From: Chaetoceros tenuissimus
Lineage: Eukaryota; Bacillariophyta; Thalassiosirophyceae; Chaetocerotales; Chaetocerotaceae
Length of the DNA: 64,000 bases
Reading direction: 5' to 3'
NCBI GenBank assembly: GCA_021927905.1
Contig: BLLK01000022.1
Coordinates: 1,178,001 to 1,242,000 of the forward strand
Shown here: positions 21,542-32,250 of the stretch, one piece after another
How positions within the stretch are numbered: position 1 is the first letter of the stretch
Layout of the letters: each line of letters begins with the position of its first letter
The notes under the pieces: model-generated
Database searches by the model: none
What the model saw: the letters and a program-made list of their open reading frames with translations, nothing else
What the model was told of the DNA's origin: nothing
Program-made: the position numbers and the translations under genes

Positions 21542-22559
21542 TGAAGAACGGGTTCGACTTTCTCAGATGAAGTCACAATGACTTGTCAAGAATGCTATAT
21601 GAATATGCAGCAGAAGTTGCTATTAATATTCATGATAGAATCTCTTTTCGGATTGCGATTGCCTAAAAAGATTATGCCATGAACGGAAACTCCACCGCAT
21701 TATTTAAATAGCGAAGGTAGGAAGTATTTGTATCTAGCTACCAGCTACCATAATAGATATGCATATAAAAGTTGAAAGGAGAATTAATTTTATTTTGAAA
21801 GAACCAGTACCATAGGCCATCAGTAATTATTTGTAGACAATCAGTTGTATAAGTTTTGACAAGTATTGAGATCATTGTCGATCCTAAAGAAAAGTTCTGA
21901 AATGTCAAATAACTTCTGAATCATTCTTGATGTGTGCCGTTTAAAGTGTATTTGATCTATGACATCTTAACTCTAAACTTCAGTGGATGTTTTTAATTAA
22001 ATGATGGTTGACAATAGTAGAAAAGATCAAATGAAAAATGAATATTTACATACTAAATAAATAGACAGATGTATGTACGTACCTAATACTTTTTAGTCGT
22101 ACTTCAACTGTATTGGCAATGAACATCTGTTTTTAATGCCAGCACATATTTTACTTAAGCCCCCTTTCGCGCCTTCCCAATCAATCTGCACATCTAAATT
22201 CTGTTCGGCTTTGCACAACTCTACTCCGACTACTCCTCATAAAAAGATCCATTGCACATTTGCAACGATACCATTAGAGGTCTTTCCATCAAATCGATCC
22301 TATCTTTCATCAGGGCAATCTACTCTATTGCTATCTTTACAATACACAACCGTAAGTATCTGTTATTCATGTGAACGTCTTATCTGGAAGCAGTGTCGAT
22401 TGCTTGCAAGGTAGGAGCAGCAGCAGGAGAAATGACACATAACATATCTTTCTATGAAATCTGTACCATTTCATTGCAATTTGCTTATCTTCATTCAACC
22501 CTTTCGCTCAATTCCACTCTCTTCCATCTCTCCTATTATCAGTCGATACTCAGGCAAAC
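21542..22559 (+). promoter_or_regulatory. Shared promoter/5'UTR block, copy A (P450 copy 2)
   Basis: About 1 kb beginning with TGAAGAACGGGTTCGAC and ending at the P450 start. It recurs at 25362-26262 (hydrolase), 27735-28764 (P450 copy 3, more diverged) and 31564-31892 plus 36862-37558 (P450 copy 4, split by an LTR element). Landmarks are the AGCCCCCTTTCGCGCCTTCC segment (22157-22176), CTCATAAAAAGATCCATTGC (22236-22255) and the 5'UTR intron 22352-22542 with donor CCGTAAGTATC. Confidence 0.8.
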
Positions 22560-24146
22560 ATGATCAAGTACATCACCGAAGTACATGACACATGCAAGGC
22601 ATTCCTTGTCAGCAATGATTTATCCGGTTCCCCGATGGCCAATGCATACATTGCTCTGGCTTTACTTACTCTTGCCATGTCTCTTCTCCGATCAAAGAAG
22701 AATAAGCATGCTTCGACACCATGGAACAAAGTCCCAGGAGGTCTACCTATCATTGGACATATACCTCATGTACCAAGTATTCTCGATACGCTTGAAGGCT
22801 GGGCTGATACATATGACAACGGCAGTGGTATCGTCGAGGTTCATATGGCAGGCAGGAAACGCTTCATCATTTGCAATCAAGAGAAGGCTGAACTCATTGA
22901 GAGCAAAAGACCTTACAAAGTGATTAGAGATACGAAATTCTCAAAAGTACTATCCAGCCTACAAATATGCGGTCTTATTGAGGCAGAAGGAGAGACTTGG
23001 AAGAAGGAAAGAAGAATGATTCCACCTTACTTCAATCACAAGAATGTTCAAGACTATGCAGGCTATGCGAATCTAGTTTTCTCTCGTTTGATCAAGAAGT
23101 GGTCATCTCAGTGCGATGCTGGTCCAGTTACTGTAACTCAAGACATTTATTGTGCTGCCTCTGATATTATCTCTCTATCTATGCTTGGATATGATCTAGA
23201 CTCTGTCACTGCACCATCTGAAATAGCAACTGTCCTCGACACTATTGCAAGACTTATAGTAAATCGAACAACATCTCCATTTCCATATTGGAAAATCCCC
23301 ATTGTGGGACAATATATCGATAATGGTGGTCCAATTGCCGAGAAAGCTGTTGCCTTTTGCAAGCAAGTACTCGCTGAGTCTGCTTCCTCTCTTCAGAGCG
23401 CTAACAATTTCTTAGCTGCTAAGATGTTGAAAGAGATGGGAAAGAATGCAGATCAGTTCCCAGAGGAAAGACTTGTTGGAAACTTGCTTACGATGTTTAT
23501 AGCTGGTACAGAGACGACTGCCACTACAACCGTTTCCTGCATGTATCAGCTTGCAAAAGATAAGGCCCTACAAGAGGAACTTCGTGCAGAGATTGAGGCT
23601 CTCGAGGAAGACATTGAAAGTATTGAGGTTGCTTCTATTCCATCAAAACTTCCTCTGATGACTTCTTTCATCTTCGAGGTGTTGAGATGTTTCCCAGCAG
23701 TTAGTTTGCAACAATTTGAAATTTTGATTCCGTTGTGCCTAGACGATGTAGAGATTCCTGCTCAATCCTCTTTTTTTATTATGAATAGATTCATCTCGAA
23801 GAAGTCCAACACTCCTCTAGGCCCTCTCAACAGTCCTCGCGACAAGTTCTGTGCGAAGAGATACCTTACCCAGAATGAGAACGGCAAGTACGTTCTATCT
23901 GGCTCTGGTGATATTCCGACCCCTAGTATGGGCTTCCGATCATTTGGTTCAGGAGCTAGAATCTGCCCTGGTCGCCACCTCTCCATGATGGAAATCTCCC
24001 TCGTGCTTACCAAGATTCTTCGTACCTTTGAAGTATCTTTGAAGGATGGTCAGGAAGAAATGAAACATGTGATTAAGTCAGTCCTTGCTTTCGAGGAAGA
24101 TTTGGAGGTGGTGCTGAAGCCTAGAGTTTCAAAGGCTAACGAGTGA
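22560..24146 (+). CDS. Cytochrome P450, copy 2
   Basis: 528 residues, the same length as copy 1 and alignable throughout. Membrane anchor near 27-41, hinge PWNKVPGGLPIIGH, I-helix AGTETT, ExxR as EVLR and haem loop FGSGARICPGR are all intact. Differences from copy 1 concentrate in the segment after the K-helix (AVSLQQFEILIPLC against AFSWLRLENSVPLC), a region that shapes the substrate pocket in P450s, so substrate preference may differ. Driven by promoter block A with its 5'UTR intron. It is followed by the P450 3' flank, the antisense nucleoporin relic and a C-terminal fragment of the unknown acidic gene. Confidence 0.92.
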   Translation: MIKYITEVHDTCKAFLVSNDLSGSPMANAYIALALLTLAMSLLRSKKNKHASTPWNKVPGGLPIIGHIPHVPSILDTLEGWADTYDNGSGIVEVHMAGRKRFIICNQEKAELIESKRPYKVIRDTKFSKVLSSLQICGLIEAEGETWKKERRMIPPYFNHKNVQDYAGYANLVFSRLIKKWSSQCDAGPVTVTQDIYCAASDIISLSMLGYDLDSVTAPSEIATVLDTIARLIVNRTTSPFPYWKIPIVGQYIDNGGPIAEKAVAFCKQVLAESASSLQSANNFLAAKMLKEMGKNADQFPEERLVGNLLTMFIAGTETTATTTVSCMYQLAKDKALQEELRAEIEALEEDIESIEVASIPSKLPLMTSFIFEVLRCFPAVSLQQFEILIPLCLDDVEIPAQSSFFIMNRFISKKSNTPLGPLNSPRDKFCAKRYLTQNENGKYVLSGSGDIPTPSMGFRSFGSGARICPGRHLSMMEISLVLTKILRTFEVSLKDGQEEMKHVIKSVLAFEEDLEVVLKPRVSKANE

Positions 24147-24149
24147 AGA

Positions 24150-24462
24150 ATTTCTTTCTATTATATCTTTTTACCAGTGCACTCCTTGGTCGATGTAGGC
24201 GACTAGTACTTGAGGAGAGGCAAAAACGTATTTATGTATATATTTATTTTCATCATCTCTAGGAGAAGTCTTCTTTGTAATTAGATATCTGATTACTGTT
24301 TGATGGAGACTGAATGAAAAGCAGCTACTATAGTGTATAAGACTTGCCTTTTCTGTAAACTAAATCATGATGTACAAATATCGTTTCAACAATTCCAAGA
24401 GGAATGAATACCCTGAGCTTTTTTACTTTATTAGAATACCAGAAATTCCTTTGAATATATTA
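24150..24462 (+). repeat. P450 3' flank, copy 2
   Basis: Reverse-complement counterpart of the 18499-18831 spacer. From about 24190 it also starts the long, nearly identical repeat shared with 30390-31892. Confidence 0.75.
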
Positions 24463-24700
24463 TTAGCTGCTCAATGCTCGAGCACTCACCCTCATTTCTT
24501 GGTCTTTTTACCCCTTTCTCTTTGAAATTTGTACCATTAAGTAAATTCATATCTTACGTAGACCGTCTCCACTCATTATAGTACCATTCAGTACATGTAT
24601 TACGCTCCCAAAAGAAAGTTTCGGCGCTGCTCGTTGGGATGCTTCAATTAGGGTAGCTGAAGCTTCTTCAGAAAGGCTAAATGCTCTCTGTACAAATGTT
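24463..24700 (-). pseudogene. Nucleoporin (Nup160-type) 3'-end relic, copy 2
   Basis: On the minus strand the segment ends with the same GTGCTCGAGCATTGAGCAGC plus stop that closes the nucleoporin gene at 18479-18498. Further in, it resembles the stretch 17131-17275 (EEAATALIEASQRS...YNEWRRCS), with the sequence in between lost and the frame not maintained. Position and orientation relative to the P450 (convergent, about 316 bp) repeat the layout of the parent pair at 18.5 kb. Confidence 0.75.
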
Positions 24701-24837
24701 GATAATTGAAAAAGGATCTTTATTTTGGATCGGTTAGATTAATTCTTAGCTTGGTAAAAGTGCAATGATTACTGTCACGTTTCCCTTACTTGAATTAAAA
24801 ATTTGCAATGCGCAATCAGAAGCCTACAAATTATTCG
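24701..24837. repeat. Spacer between nucleoporin relic and gene-tail fragment, copy 2
   Basis: Non-coding; homologous to 30903-31039 and, more distantly, to 39626-39789. No independent feature seen. Confidence 0.55.
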
Positions 24838-25361
24838 TTATGAAGTATCAGAAAGTATACTATCATCATCCTCGAATTCTCTGTATCTCTCCCCATGAAG
24901 TAAATATGAATTGATGGAAGCACTTGATGATGAGGAAGACAGTGAAGTTGAAAGGATCTCCCTTAAATTGCGAGCATCATCCGTTCTCTTATTTGGAATG
25001 CTGAGTGTTCTGCGTAGCCCATCAAAAGAGTAAAATGAAGAAGAGGAGGAAGAATCATGCGATAGGCGTGAGTTTAATGACGTTTTTCTCTTGGAACGAG
25101 GCAAAGAAATAGATTCTTCGCTGGAAATTGACATATCTTTCAAAAATATCTCTTTTGTTGATTCTTGAGGTATGCCTCGCAGCCCCTTGAATGCAGGTAG
25201 TAAGGAAGTACTACCATCTTCGACAATTTCTCGACTAAAACACTCTTTTTCAATATCCTGAGACTCTTCCTTTTGCGCTATAGGTGTATTTCCATCGAAC
25301 CTTGATGCATCTATCCACAAGGAGTCCACTGAATCATCGTCGTCTTTTCCTTCACTTTGTT
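24838..25361 (-). pseudogene. C-terminal fragment of the unknown acidic gene, copy 1
   Basis: Corresponds to the last third of the gene at 39790-41277: KDDDDSV, SRFDGN, EKECFSREIVEDGS, LLPAFKGLR, SSSSSFYSFDGLRR and the end EDDDSILSDTS are shared. The frame is open for about 170 codons but has no promoter or ATG of its own; it is cut at 25361 where promoter block B begins. The encoded 163 residues are the same as those of the copy at 31040-31563. A dead fragment is most likely, though its frame has stayed open, in keeping with its youth. Confidence 0.8.
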
Positions 25362-26262
25362 TGAAGAACGGGTTCGACTTTCTCAGATGAAGTCACAATG
25401 ACTTGTCAAGAATGCTATATGAATATGCAGCAGAAGTTTCTATTAATATTCATGATAGAATCTCTTTTCGGATTGCGATTGCCTAAAAAGATTATGCCAT
25501 GAACGGAAACTCCACCGCATTATTTAAATAGCGAAGGTAGGAAGTATTTGTATCTAGCTACCAGCTACCATAATAGATATGCATATAAAAGTTGAAAGGA
25601 GAATTAATTTTATTTTGAAAGAACCAGTACCATAGGCCATCAGTAATTATTTGTAGACAATCAGTTGTATAAGTTTTGACAAGTATTGAGATCATTGTCG
25701 ATCCTAAAGAAAAGTTCTGAAATGTCAAATAACTTCTGAATCATTCTTGATGTGTGCCGTTTAAAGTGTATTTGATCTATGACATCTTAACTCTAAACTT
25801 CAGTGGATGTTTTTGATTAAATCATGGTTGACAATAGTAGAAAAGATCAAATGAAAAATGAATATTTACTTACTAAATAAATAGACAGATGTATGTACCT
25901 AATACTTTTTAGTCGTACTTCAACTTGATTTTCAACCTTTCATCATTGGCAATGAACATCTGTTTTTAATGCCAGCACATGTTTTACTTAAGCCCCCTTT
26001 CGCGCCTTCCCAATCAATCTTGCAAAACAACTCAACTCAAACTACTCCTCATAAAAAGATCCATTGCACATTTGTAACGCTACCATTAGAGTCTTTCCAC
26101 CAAATCGATCTTATCTTTCATCAGGGCACTATACTCTATTGCTATCTTCACAATACACAACCGTAAGTATCTCTAATTGTTGCTTGTGTGAACGTCTTTT
26201 CTGGAAGCAGTGTCGATTGCTTGCAAGGTAGCAACAGCAGCAGCAGCAGAAATGACACATGA
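25362..26262 (+). promoter_or_regulatory. Shared promoter/5'UTR block, copy B (hydrolase)
   Basis: Same block as that of P450 copy 2: opening TGAAGAACGGGTTCGAC, the AGCCCCCTTTCGCGCCTTCC segment at 25991-26010, CTCATAAAAAGATCC at 26046-26060 and donor CCGTAAGTATC with the intron starting at 26163. Homology fades after about 26290, and a different sequence leads to the hydrolase start. A possible acceptor is CATATCAG ending at 26413, giving a 251-nt intron. Confidence 0.75.
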
Positions 26263-26420
26263 CATATCTTTGTATGAAATCTGTCATGTCATTGCGTTTT
26301 GCTGATCTTGATTCATCCCTTTTGCTCACCACTCATTCTCGTATGGTCGTTTCCTTGCCTTAAAGTTTTCCTGAAGCTAATCAACAGTTCAACACTACTT
26401 TACTACATATCAGCATCCCA

Positions 26421-27427
26421 ATGACTACATCGACACCAGAACAAGTGACCTATCCCATCGCAGATGATATGCATGGAGGATCGATCTACCTCATTGGTTC
26501 TCCATCAGCGAGCAATATTGCACTGATGTCAGCTGGATTTCCAGATGATCACGAGTGTTTTATGCCGTTTGCTACCAAATTTGCAGAGCAAAATGATGCA
26601 TTGGTTGGTGTGACCTGTCTTCCCGGCTTTCATGACTCTACTGAAAAGCCATGGAGAGAATATAGAAAGAATGGATACACTTTTGATGAAATGGTGAATG
26701 CATTCCGTGAGGCAACAAAGATTCTTGAATCACGCAATATCTATGAGAAAACTACTGGAGAAAAGCCCAGATTGATTGGAATCTTTCACGATTGGGGAGT
26801 AGTACCTGGAACCATGTTTATCAATAGATACAGACAAGAATATCCAGATCGGAAAGTGGAAATGGTTAAGTTTGATGCACTTGGTCCTCCACATCCGGAA
26901 ATGGAAACAGACTTGATTCCCAAGATTGCACCTTCTTCATTGTATGAAATATACATTTGCTTAGGATATAGATTCATCTTTGCTCTCATACATCTTGCAC
27001 AGCGGTATTTGCCTGAGAAACTAGCAAACGTGCTATTTGCCCCACTCGTTCTTAGCATGAAAATGCTTTGTCTGTCTCCACTATATAATATTGATGCAAG
27101 GATGTTTACACCATTAGACCCCTGCGAATGATGTATATGGCATATCTATATGTGATTCTTTTCAAGGCAATGTTTACTGGAAAGAGCCAAAAACTATTTC
27201 AGGATTTCTCACTTCCAAAAGATTTCGGAAAGACACCAGTTTTGTACATGTACGGAACTGACAAGAGAATCATGCTGCACGATTATCGATCCGTTCAGAT
27301 TTTGAAAAGTTCCAAAGGAAAGTCCACTGCAATTAGTGTAGAAGATGCTGGGCATTGGCTATACACTGAGGGACAGAAAATGGAATACTGTCTAGAAAAG
27401 GTGAAGGAGTTCCTGGATACTGTATAA
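26421..27427 (+). CDS. Alpha/beta hydrolase (HDWG type), frame broken once as assembled
   Basis: Reads 26421-27128 and then continues in another frame to 27427, about 335 residues in total. Alpha/beta-hydrolase signs are GFPDDHECFMPFA, the nucleophile motif FHDWG (Asp in the elbow, as in epoxide hydrolases and haloalkane dehalogenases), a late acid in YMYGTDKR and the base in DAGHWLY, so the Asp-Asp-His set appears present. The two frames abut at 27128-27131, where one base seems to be missing; no GT-AG intron is apparent there. This could be a sequencing error, a polymorphism or a young pseudogene. It sits in the same 5' and 3' flanks as the P450 genes and shares their promoter block. Substrate unknown. 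Confidence 0.75.
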
Positions 27428-27734
27428 GATTGGAAATGTAGCATCGTAGCATCTGGATATACGAAGCTGAAGGTTTACATATCAGCGTGCTGGAGGAGAA
27501 GGGGGAATGTAAAATGGATGCTTAGGAGGCGCAGACTATTTCTGTTTTACATTTGTGATATTCAGCCAGGATAAATCTCTTTGTAATTTGATATTTCATT
27601 ACTATTTGAAGGAGATTGTAGAAGACTTCCTCGTATTTTCTAAAACTAAAGTCATGGTGACAAATACTTGGCAGCGTTTGTGATCTTATTAGTGGAAGCC
27701 TTTAGACTGATGCAATTGAAATTTACTACGTAAG
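27428..27734 (+). repeat. 3' flank of the hydrolase, related to the P450 3' flank
   Basis: From about 27565 the sequence CCAGGATAAATCTCTTTGTA, followed by GATATTTCATTACTATTTGAAG, parallels the P450 copy 4 tail near 39206-39250. The hydrolase is therefore enclosed by P450-type flanks on both sides. Confidence 0.65.
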
Positions 27735-28764
27735 TGAGAAACTATGAAACTCCCTGATGAAAAATGAGTTAGACTTGCTCAAATGGAGTTGCAATGACTT
27801 CCTAATATGCGCAAGAACTTTTTGGTCAACATTCGCGGTAGAAACTCGATTTTGGATTGCTATCACTTGAAAAGATGATGTCATGAACGGAAACCCACCG
27901 TATAATTTCAATAGTAGACGGTAGCATTTGCACCTGGCTCCTATCCATATGAAAGGAAACTCTTGAATGGAGCATGAAATTCTCTTTCGAAAGGTCAAAT
28001 ACCACTTGTAGAAGTTTCTTCCAAGTATTGAGAACATTTTCGATTCCTAGAGATTATTCTAAAATGCCAAATTATTCCTCACTCCTGTGCTACAGGTCTA
28101 TTTGACCCTTCTTGCAACTAAGTAATCCCAAGCGGATGTAATAATATGAGTATGATCGCGGTTGGACTATGATGTTTAGAAAAAATATTTATTTCCTTCT
28201 TTTTTTCGTTCAAAAATGGTAAAATTAATTTTTTAAATAGATAGAAAAATCCAAGAGATTTGGATACAAAATAGTCGCACTTCAACTTCATCTTCAACTT
28301 CATCTTCAACCTGACATCATTGGCATTTAACACATCTGTTTTGGTGCCAGCACATATTTTACTTAAGCCCCCTTTCCCACCTTCAATCAATCTTGCACAT
28401 CTAAATTCTGTTCACCTAAACAACTCGACACTCGACAACTCCTCATAAAAAGATCCATTGCACATTTGCAAAGCTACCATTAGAGGTCTTTCCACCAAAT
28501 CGATCCTATCTATTATCAGGATAATCTACTCTCTACTCTATTGCAACATCACCATACAACCGTAAGTATCTCTCATCTTTACTTTACGTGAGCGTCTATC
28601 TGGAAGCAGTGTCGAGTGCTGGCAGCAGCAGCAGAAATGACACATAACATATCTTTCTATGAAATCTGTATCATATACTTGCACTTTGCTGATCTTCTCT
28701 AATCCCTTTCGCTCACTACATACCTCTTCTACCTCTCCTATTGTCAGTCGATACACAGGCAAAG
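27735..28764 (+). promoter_or_regulatory. Shared promoter/5'UTR block, copy C (P450 copy 3)
   Basis: The most diverged of the four long block copies. It retains the AAGCCCCCTTTCCCACCTTC segment (28364-28383), CTCATAAAAAGATCCATTGC (28441-28460) and the 5'UTR intron (28562-28747, donor CCGTAAGTATC). CTTCATCTTCAACTTCATCTTCAAC (28285-28309) is a small local repeat. Confidence 0.72.
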
Positions 28765-30350
28765 ATGATCAAGTACATCACCGAAGCACATGATACATGC
28801 AAGGCATTCCTTGTCAACAATGACCTATCCGGTTCCCCGATGGCCAATGCATATATTGCTCTGGCTTTACTTACTCTTGCCTTGTCTCTTCTCCGATCTA
28901 AGAAGAAGAGGAATGCTTCTATACCATGGAACAAAGTCCCTGGAGGTCTACCTATCATCGGGCATGTGCCTCATATACCAAGCATTCTAGATACGCTCGA
29001 AGGTTGGGCTGATACATATGACAACGGTAGCGGTATTGTCGAGGTCCAAATGGCAGGCAAGAAGTATTTTATCATTTGCAATCAAGAGAAAGCTCAATTC
29101 ATTGAGAGCAAAAGACCTCACAAAGTCATTCGAGGTACGAAATTCTCACAAGCACTATCCAGCCTAAAATCATGCGGCCTTCTTGAAGCAGAAGGAGAGA
29201 CTTGGAAGAAGGAAAGAAGATTAATTTCACCTCACTTCAATCACAAGAATCTTCAAGACTATTTGAGCCATGCTAATCTAGTTTTCTCTCGTTTGATCAA
29301 GAAGTGGTTATCTCAGTGTGATGCTGGTCCAGTTACTGTAACTCAAGACATGCATCATGCTGCCACGGATATCATCTCTCTATCTATTCTTGGATATGAT
29401 CTAGACTCTGTCACTGCACCATCTGAAATAGCAACAGTCCTCGACACTTATGCAAGGCTATTGTTGAAACGAACATTGTCACCATTTCCATACTGGAGAA
29501 TCCCCATTGTGGGACAATATCTTGACAATGGTGGTCAGAATACCGAGAAAGCAGTTGCCTTTTGCAAGCAAGTACTCGCCGACTTTGCTTCCTCTTCTCA
29601 GAGCTCTAACAATTTCTTAGTTGCTAAGATGTTGAAAGAGATGGGAAAGAATGCAGATCAGTTCCCTGAGGAAAGACTTGTTGGGAACATGATCACGATG
29701 TTTTCAGCTGGTACAGAGTCAACTGCCACTACAACCGTTTCCTGCATGTATCAGCTTGCAAAAGATAAATCCCTACAAGAGGAACTTCGTGCAGAGGCTG
29801 AGGCTCTCGAAGAAAACATTGAAAGTATTGAGGTTGCTGCTTTACCATCAAAACTGCCTCTGATGACTTCTTTCATATTTGAGGTGTTGAGATGCTTTCC
29901 TGCATTTGGTTTTAGGAAATTAGAAAACTCGGTACCATTGACTCTAGACATGTAGAGATTCCTGCTCAATCCTCTTTTTTTTTGTTACCTAGATTCATCT
30001 CGAAGAAGTCTAACACTCCTCTAGGTCCTCTCACCAGTCCTCGCGATAAGTTCTGTGCGAAGAGATACCTTACCCAGAATGAGAACGGCAAGTACGTTCT
30101 ATCTGGCTCTGGTGATATTCCGACCCCTAGTATGGGCTTCCGATCATTTGGTTCAGGATCCAGAATCTGCCCTGCTCGCCACCTCTCCATGATGGAAACC
30201 TCTCTTGTGCTTACCAAGATTCTTCGTACCTTTGAAGTGTCTTTGAAGGATGGTCAGGAAGAAATGAAATATGTCGTTAAGTCTATCCTTGCTTTCGAGG
30301 AAGATTTGGAGGTAGTGTTGAAGCCTAGAGTTCCAAAGGCTAGCGAGTGA
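28765..30350 (+). pseudogene. Cytochrome P450, copy 3, frameshifted
   Basis: Homologous to the other three copies over the full length, but the frame breaks near 29950: where copy 2 has CTAGACGATGTAGAG this copy has CTAGACATGTAGAG, one base fewer, giving a premature stop at 29953-29955. The remaining 122 codons continue in the shifted frame to 30350. Other conserved positions have also changed: the I-helix reads AGTEST and the haem loop FGSGSRICPAR, with the Cys kept but the Gly two residues after it replaced. The extra changes favour a real pseudogene or relaxed constraint over a simple base-calling error, although the deletion alone could be an error. Driven by promoter block C. Confidence 0.82.
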
Positions 30351-30664
30351 AGCATATCTTTCCATGATCATCTTCCATCATTGCTATTTGGTCGATATAG
30401 GCGACTAGTACTTGAGGAGAGGCAAAAACGTATTTATGTATATATTTATTTTCATCATCTCTAGGAGAAGTCTTCTTTGTAATTAGATATCTGATTACTG
30501 TTTGATGGAGACTGAATGAAAAGCAGCTACTATAGTGTATAAGACTTGCCTTTTCTGTAAACTAAATCATGATGTACAAATATCGTTTCAACAATTCCAA
30601 GAGGAATGAATACCCTGAGCTTTTTTACTTTATTAGAATACCAGAAATTCCTTTGAATATATTA

Positions 30665-30902
30665 TTAGCTGCTCAATGCTCGAGCACTCACCCTTATTTC
30701 TTGGTCTTTTTACCCCTTTCTCTTTGAAATTTGTACCATTAAGTAAATTCATATCTTACGTAGACCGTCTCCACTCATTATAGTACCATTCAGTACATGT
30801 ATTACGCTCCCAAAAGAAAGTTTCGGCGCTGCTCGTTGGGATGCTTCAATTAGGGTAGCTGAAGCTTCTTCAGAAAGGCTAAATGCTCTCTGTACAAATG
30901 TT
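30665..30902 (-). pseudogene. Nucleoporin (Nup160-type) 3'-end relic, copy 3
   Basis: Nearly identical to the relic at 24463-24700, downstream of P450 copy 3 and in the same convergent arrangement. Two or three base differences are visible. Confidence 0.75.
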
Positions 30903-31039
30903 GATAATTGAAAGAGGATCTTTATTTTGGATCGGTTAGATTAATTCTTAGCTTGGTAAAAGTGCAATGATTACTGTCACGTTTCCCTTACTTGAATTAA
31001 AAATTTGCAATGCGCAATCAGAAGCCTACAAATTATTCG

Positions 31040-31563
31040 TTATGAAGTATCAGAAAGTATACTATCATCATCCTCGAATTCTCTGTATCTCTCCCCATGA
31101 AGTAAATATGAATTGATGGAAGCACTTGATGATGAGGAAGACAGTGAAGTTGAAAGGATCTCCCTTAAATTGCGAGCATCATCCGTTCTCTTATTTGGAA
31201 TGCTGAGTGTTCTGCGTAGCCCATCAAAAGAGTAAAATGAAGAAGAGGAGGAAGAATCATGCGATAGGCGTGAGTTTAATGACGTTTTTCTCTTGGAACG
31301 AGGCAAAGAAATAGATTCTTCGCTGGAAATTGACATATCTTTCAAAAATATCTCTTTTGTTGATTCTTGAGGTATGCCTCGCAGCCCCTTGAATGCAGGT
31401 AGTAAGGAAGTACTACCATCTTCGACAATTTCTCGACTAAAACACTCTTTTTCAATATCCTGAGACTCTTCCTTTTGCGCTATAGGTGTATTTCCATCGA
31501 ACCTTGATGCATCTATCCACAAGGAGTCCACTGAATCATCGTCGTCTTTTCCTTCACTTTGTT
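31040..31563 (-). pseudogene. C-terminal fragment of the unknown acidic gene, copy 2
   Basis: Same fragment as 24838-25361; the encoded 163 residues are the same in both. Cut at 31563 by the start of promoter block D. No own start or promoter. Confidence 0.8.
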
Positions 31564-31892
31564 TGAAGAACGGGTTCGACTTTCTCAGATGAAGTCACAA
31601 TGACTTGTCAAGAATGCTATATGAATATGCAGCAGAAGTTTCTATTAATATTCATGATAGAATCTCTTTTCGGATTGCGATTGCCTAAAAAGATTATGCC
31701 ATGAACGGAAACTCCACCGCATTATTTAAATTGCGAAGGTAGGAAGTATTTGTATCTAGCTACCAGCTACCATAATAGATATGCATATAAAAGTTGAAAG
31801 GAGAATTAATTTTATTTTGAAAGAACCAGTACCATAGGCCATCAGTAATTATTTGTTGACAATCAGTTGTATAAGTTTTGACAAGTATTGAG
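31564..31892 (+). promoter_or_regulatory. Shared promoter block, copy D, distal part
   Basis: First 330 bp of the promoter block of P450 copy 4, beginning TGAAGAACGGGTTCGAC. It stops at TTGAG (31888-31892), the target site of the LTR element; the block continues at 36862. Confidence 0.8.
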
Positions 31893-32222
31893 TGCCGTAA
31901 TTATCGATAATGATTGTGTGATTGAAGAATTTATGAGTTATTTTGCTATGTAGAAATGATCGACATGAATTGAAAAACTGATAAAATTCCGGAAGAGTTC
32001 TAGACCGCATAAAGTCCCAACAGTAGCACTTTCACTGGCTCCAGTTGCTCCACGTAATAGATAACATAAAAAGAATATCGATGCGGTCCTCTAGTCTCTA
32101 ATAAAGCCTCCTCCTCTATCTTCGTTTCCATTCCAATGCGTTGGTCATTGTGAGTCCGCACAATGACCCTCATCCTACTAATTTAGCCCTTGACGATTGT
32201 CATAGAAACCGTATTTACGGCA
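31893..32222 (-). repeat. Left outer LTR (330 bp)
   Basis: TG...CA ends with short inverted terminal repeats TGCCGTAA/TTACGGCA. Adjacent inside is a purine-rich tract on the minus strand (GAGGGAG) of the polypurine-tract type, making this the 3' LTR of the minus-strand element. Confidence 0.88.
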
Positions 32223-32250
32223 TACTCCCTCATGATAACGCCAAGCTGAA

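Larger units (their letters stand above)
24190..25690 (+). repeat. Long recent duplication, unit 1 (partner 30390-31892)
   Basis: About 1.5 kb covering P450 3' flank, nucleoporin relic, gene-tail fragment and the first part of a promoter block. By eye only a handful of single-base differences separate it from 30390-31892. Confidence 0.85.
30390..31892 (+). repeat. Long recent duplication, unit 2 (partner 24190-25690)
   Basis: Second copy of the 1.5-kb unit. It ends where the LTR element was inserted, at the TTGAG target duplication; the homologous sequence resumes at 36862. Confidence 0.85.

Noticed and set aside
24838-25361. Independent functional gene on the minus strand
   Set aside because: It lacks a start codon and promoter and is an exact truncated copy of a longer gene at 39790-41277.
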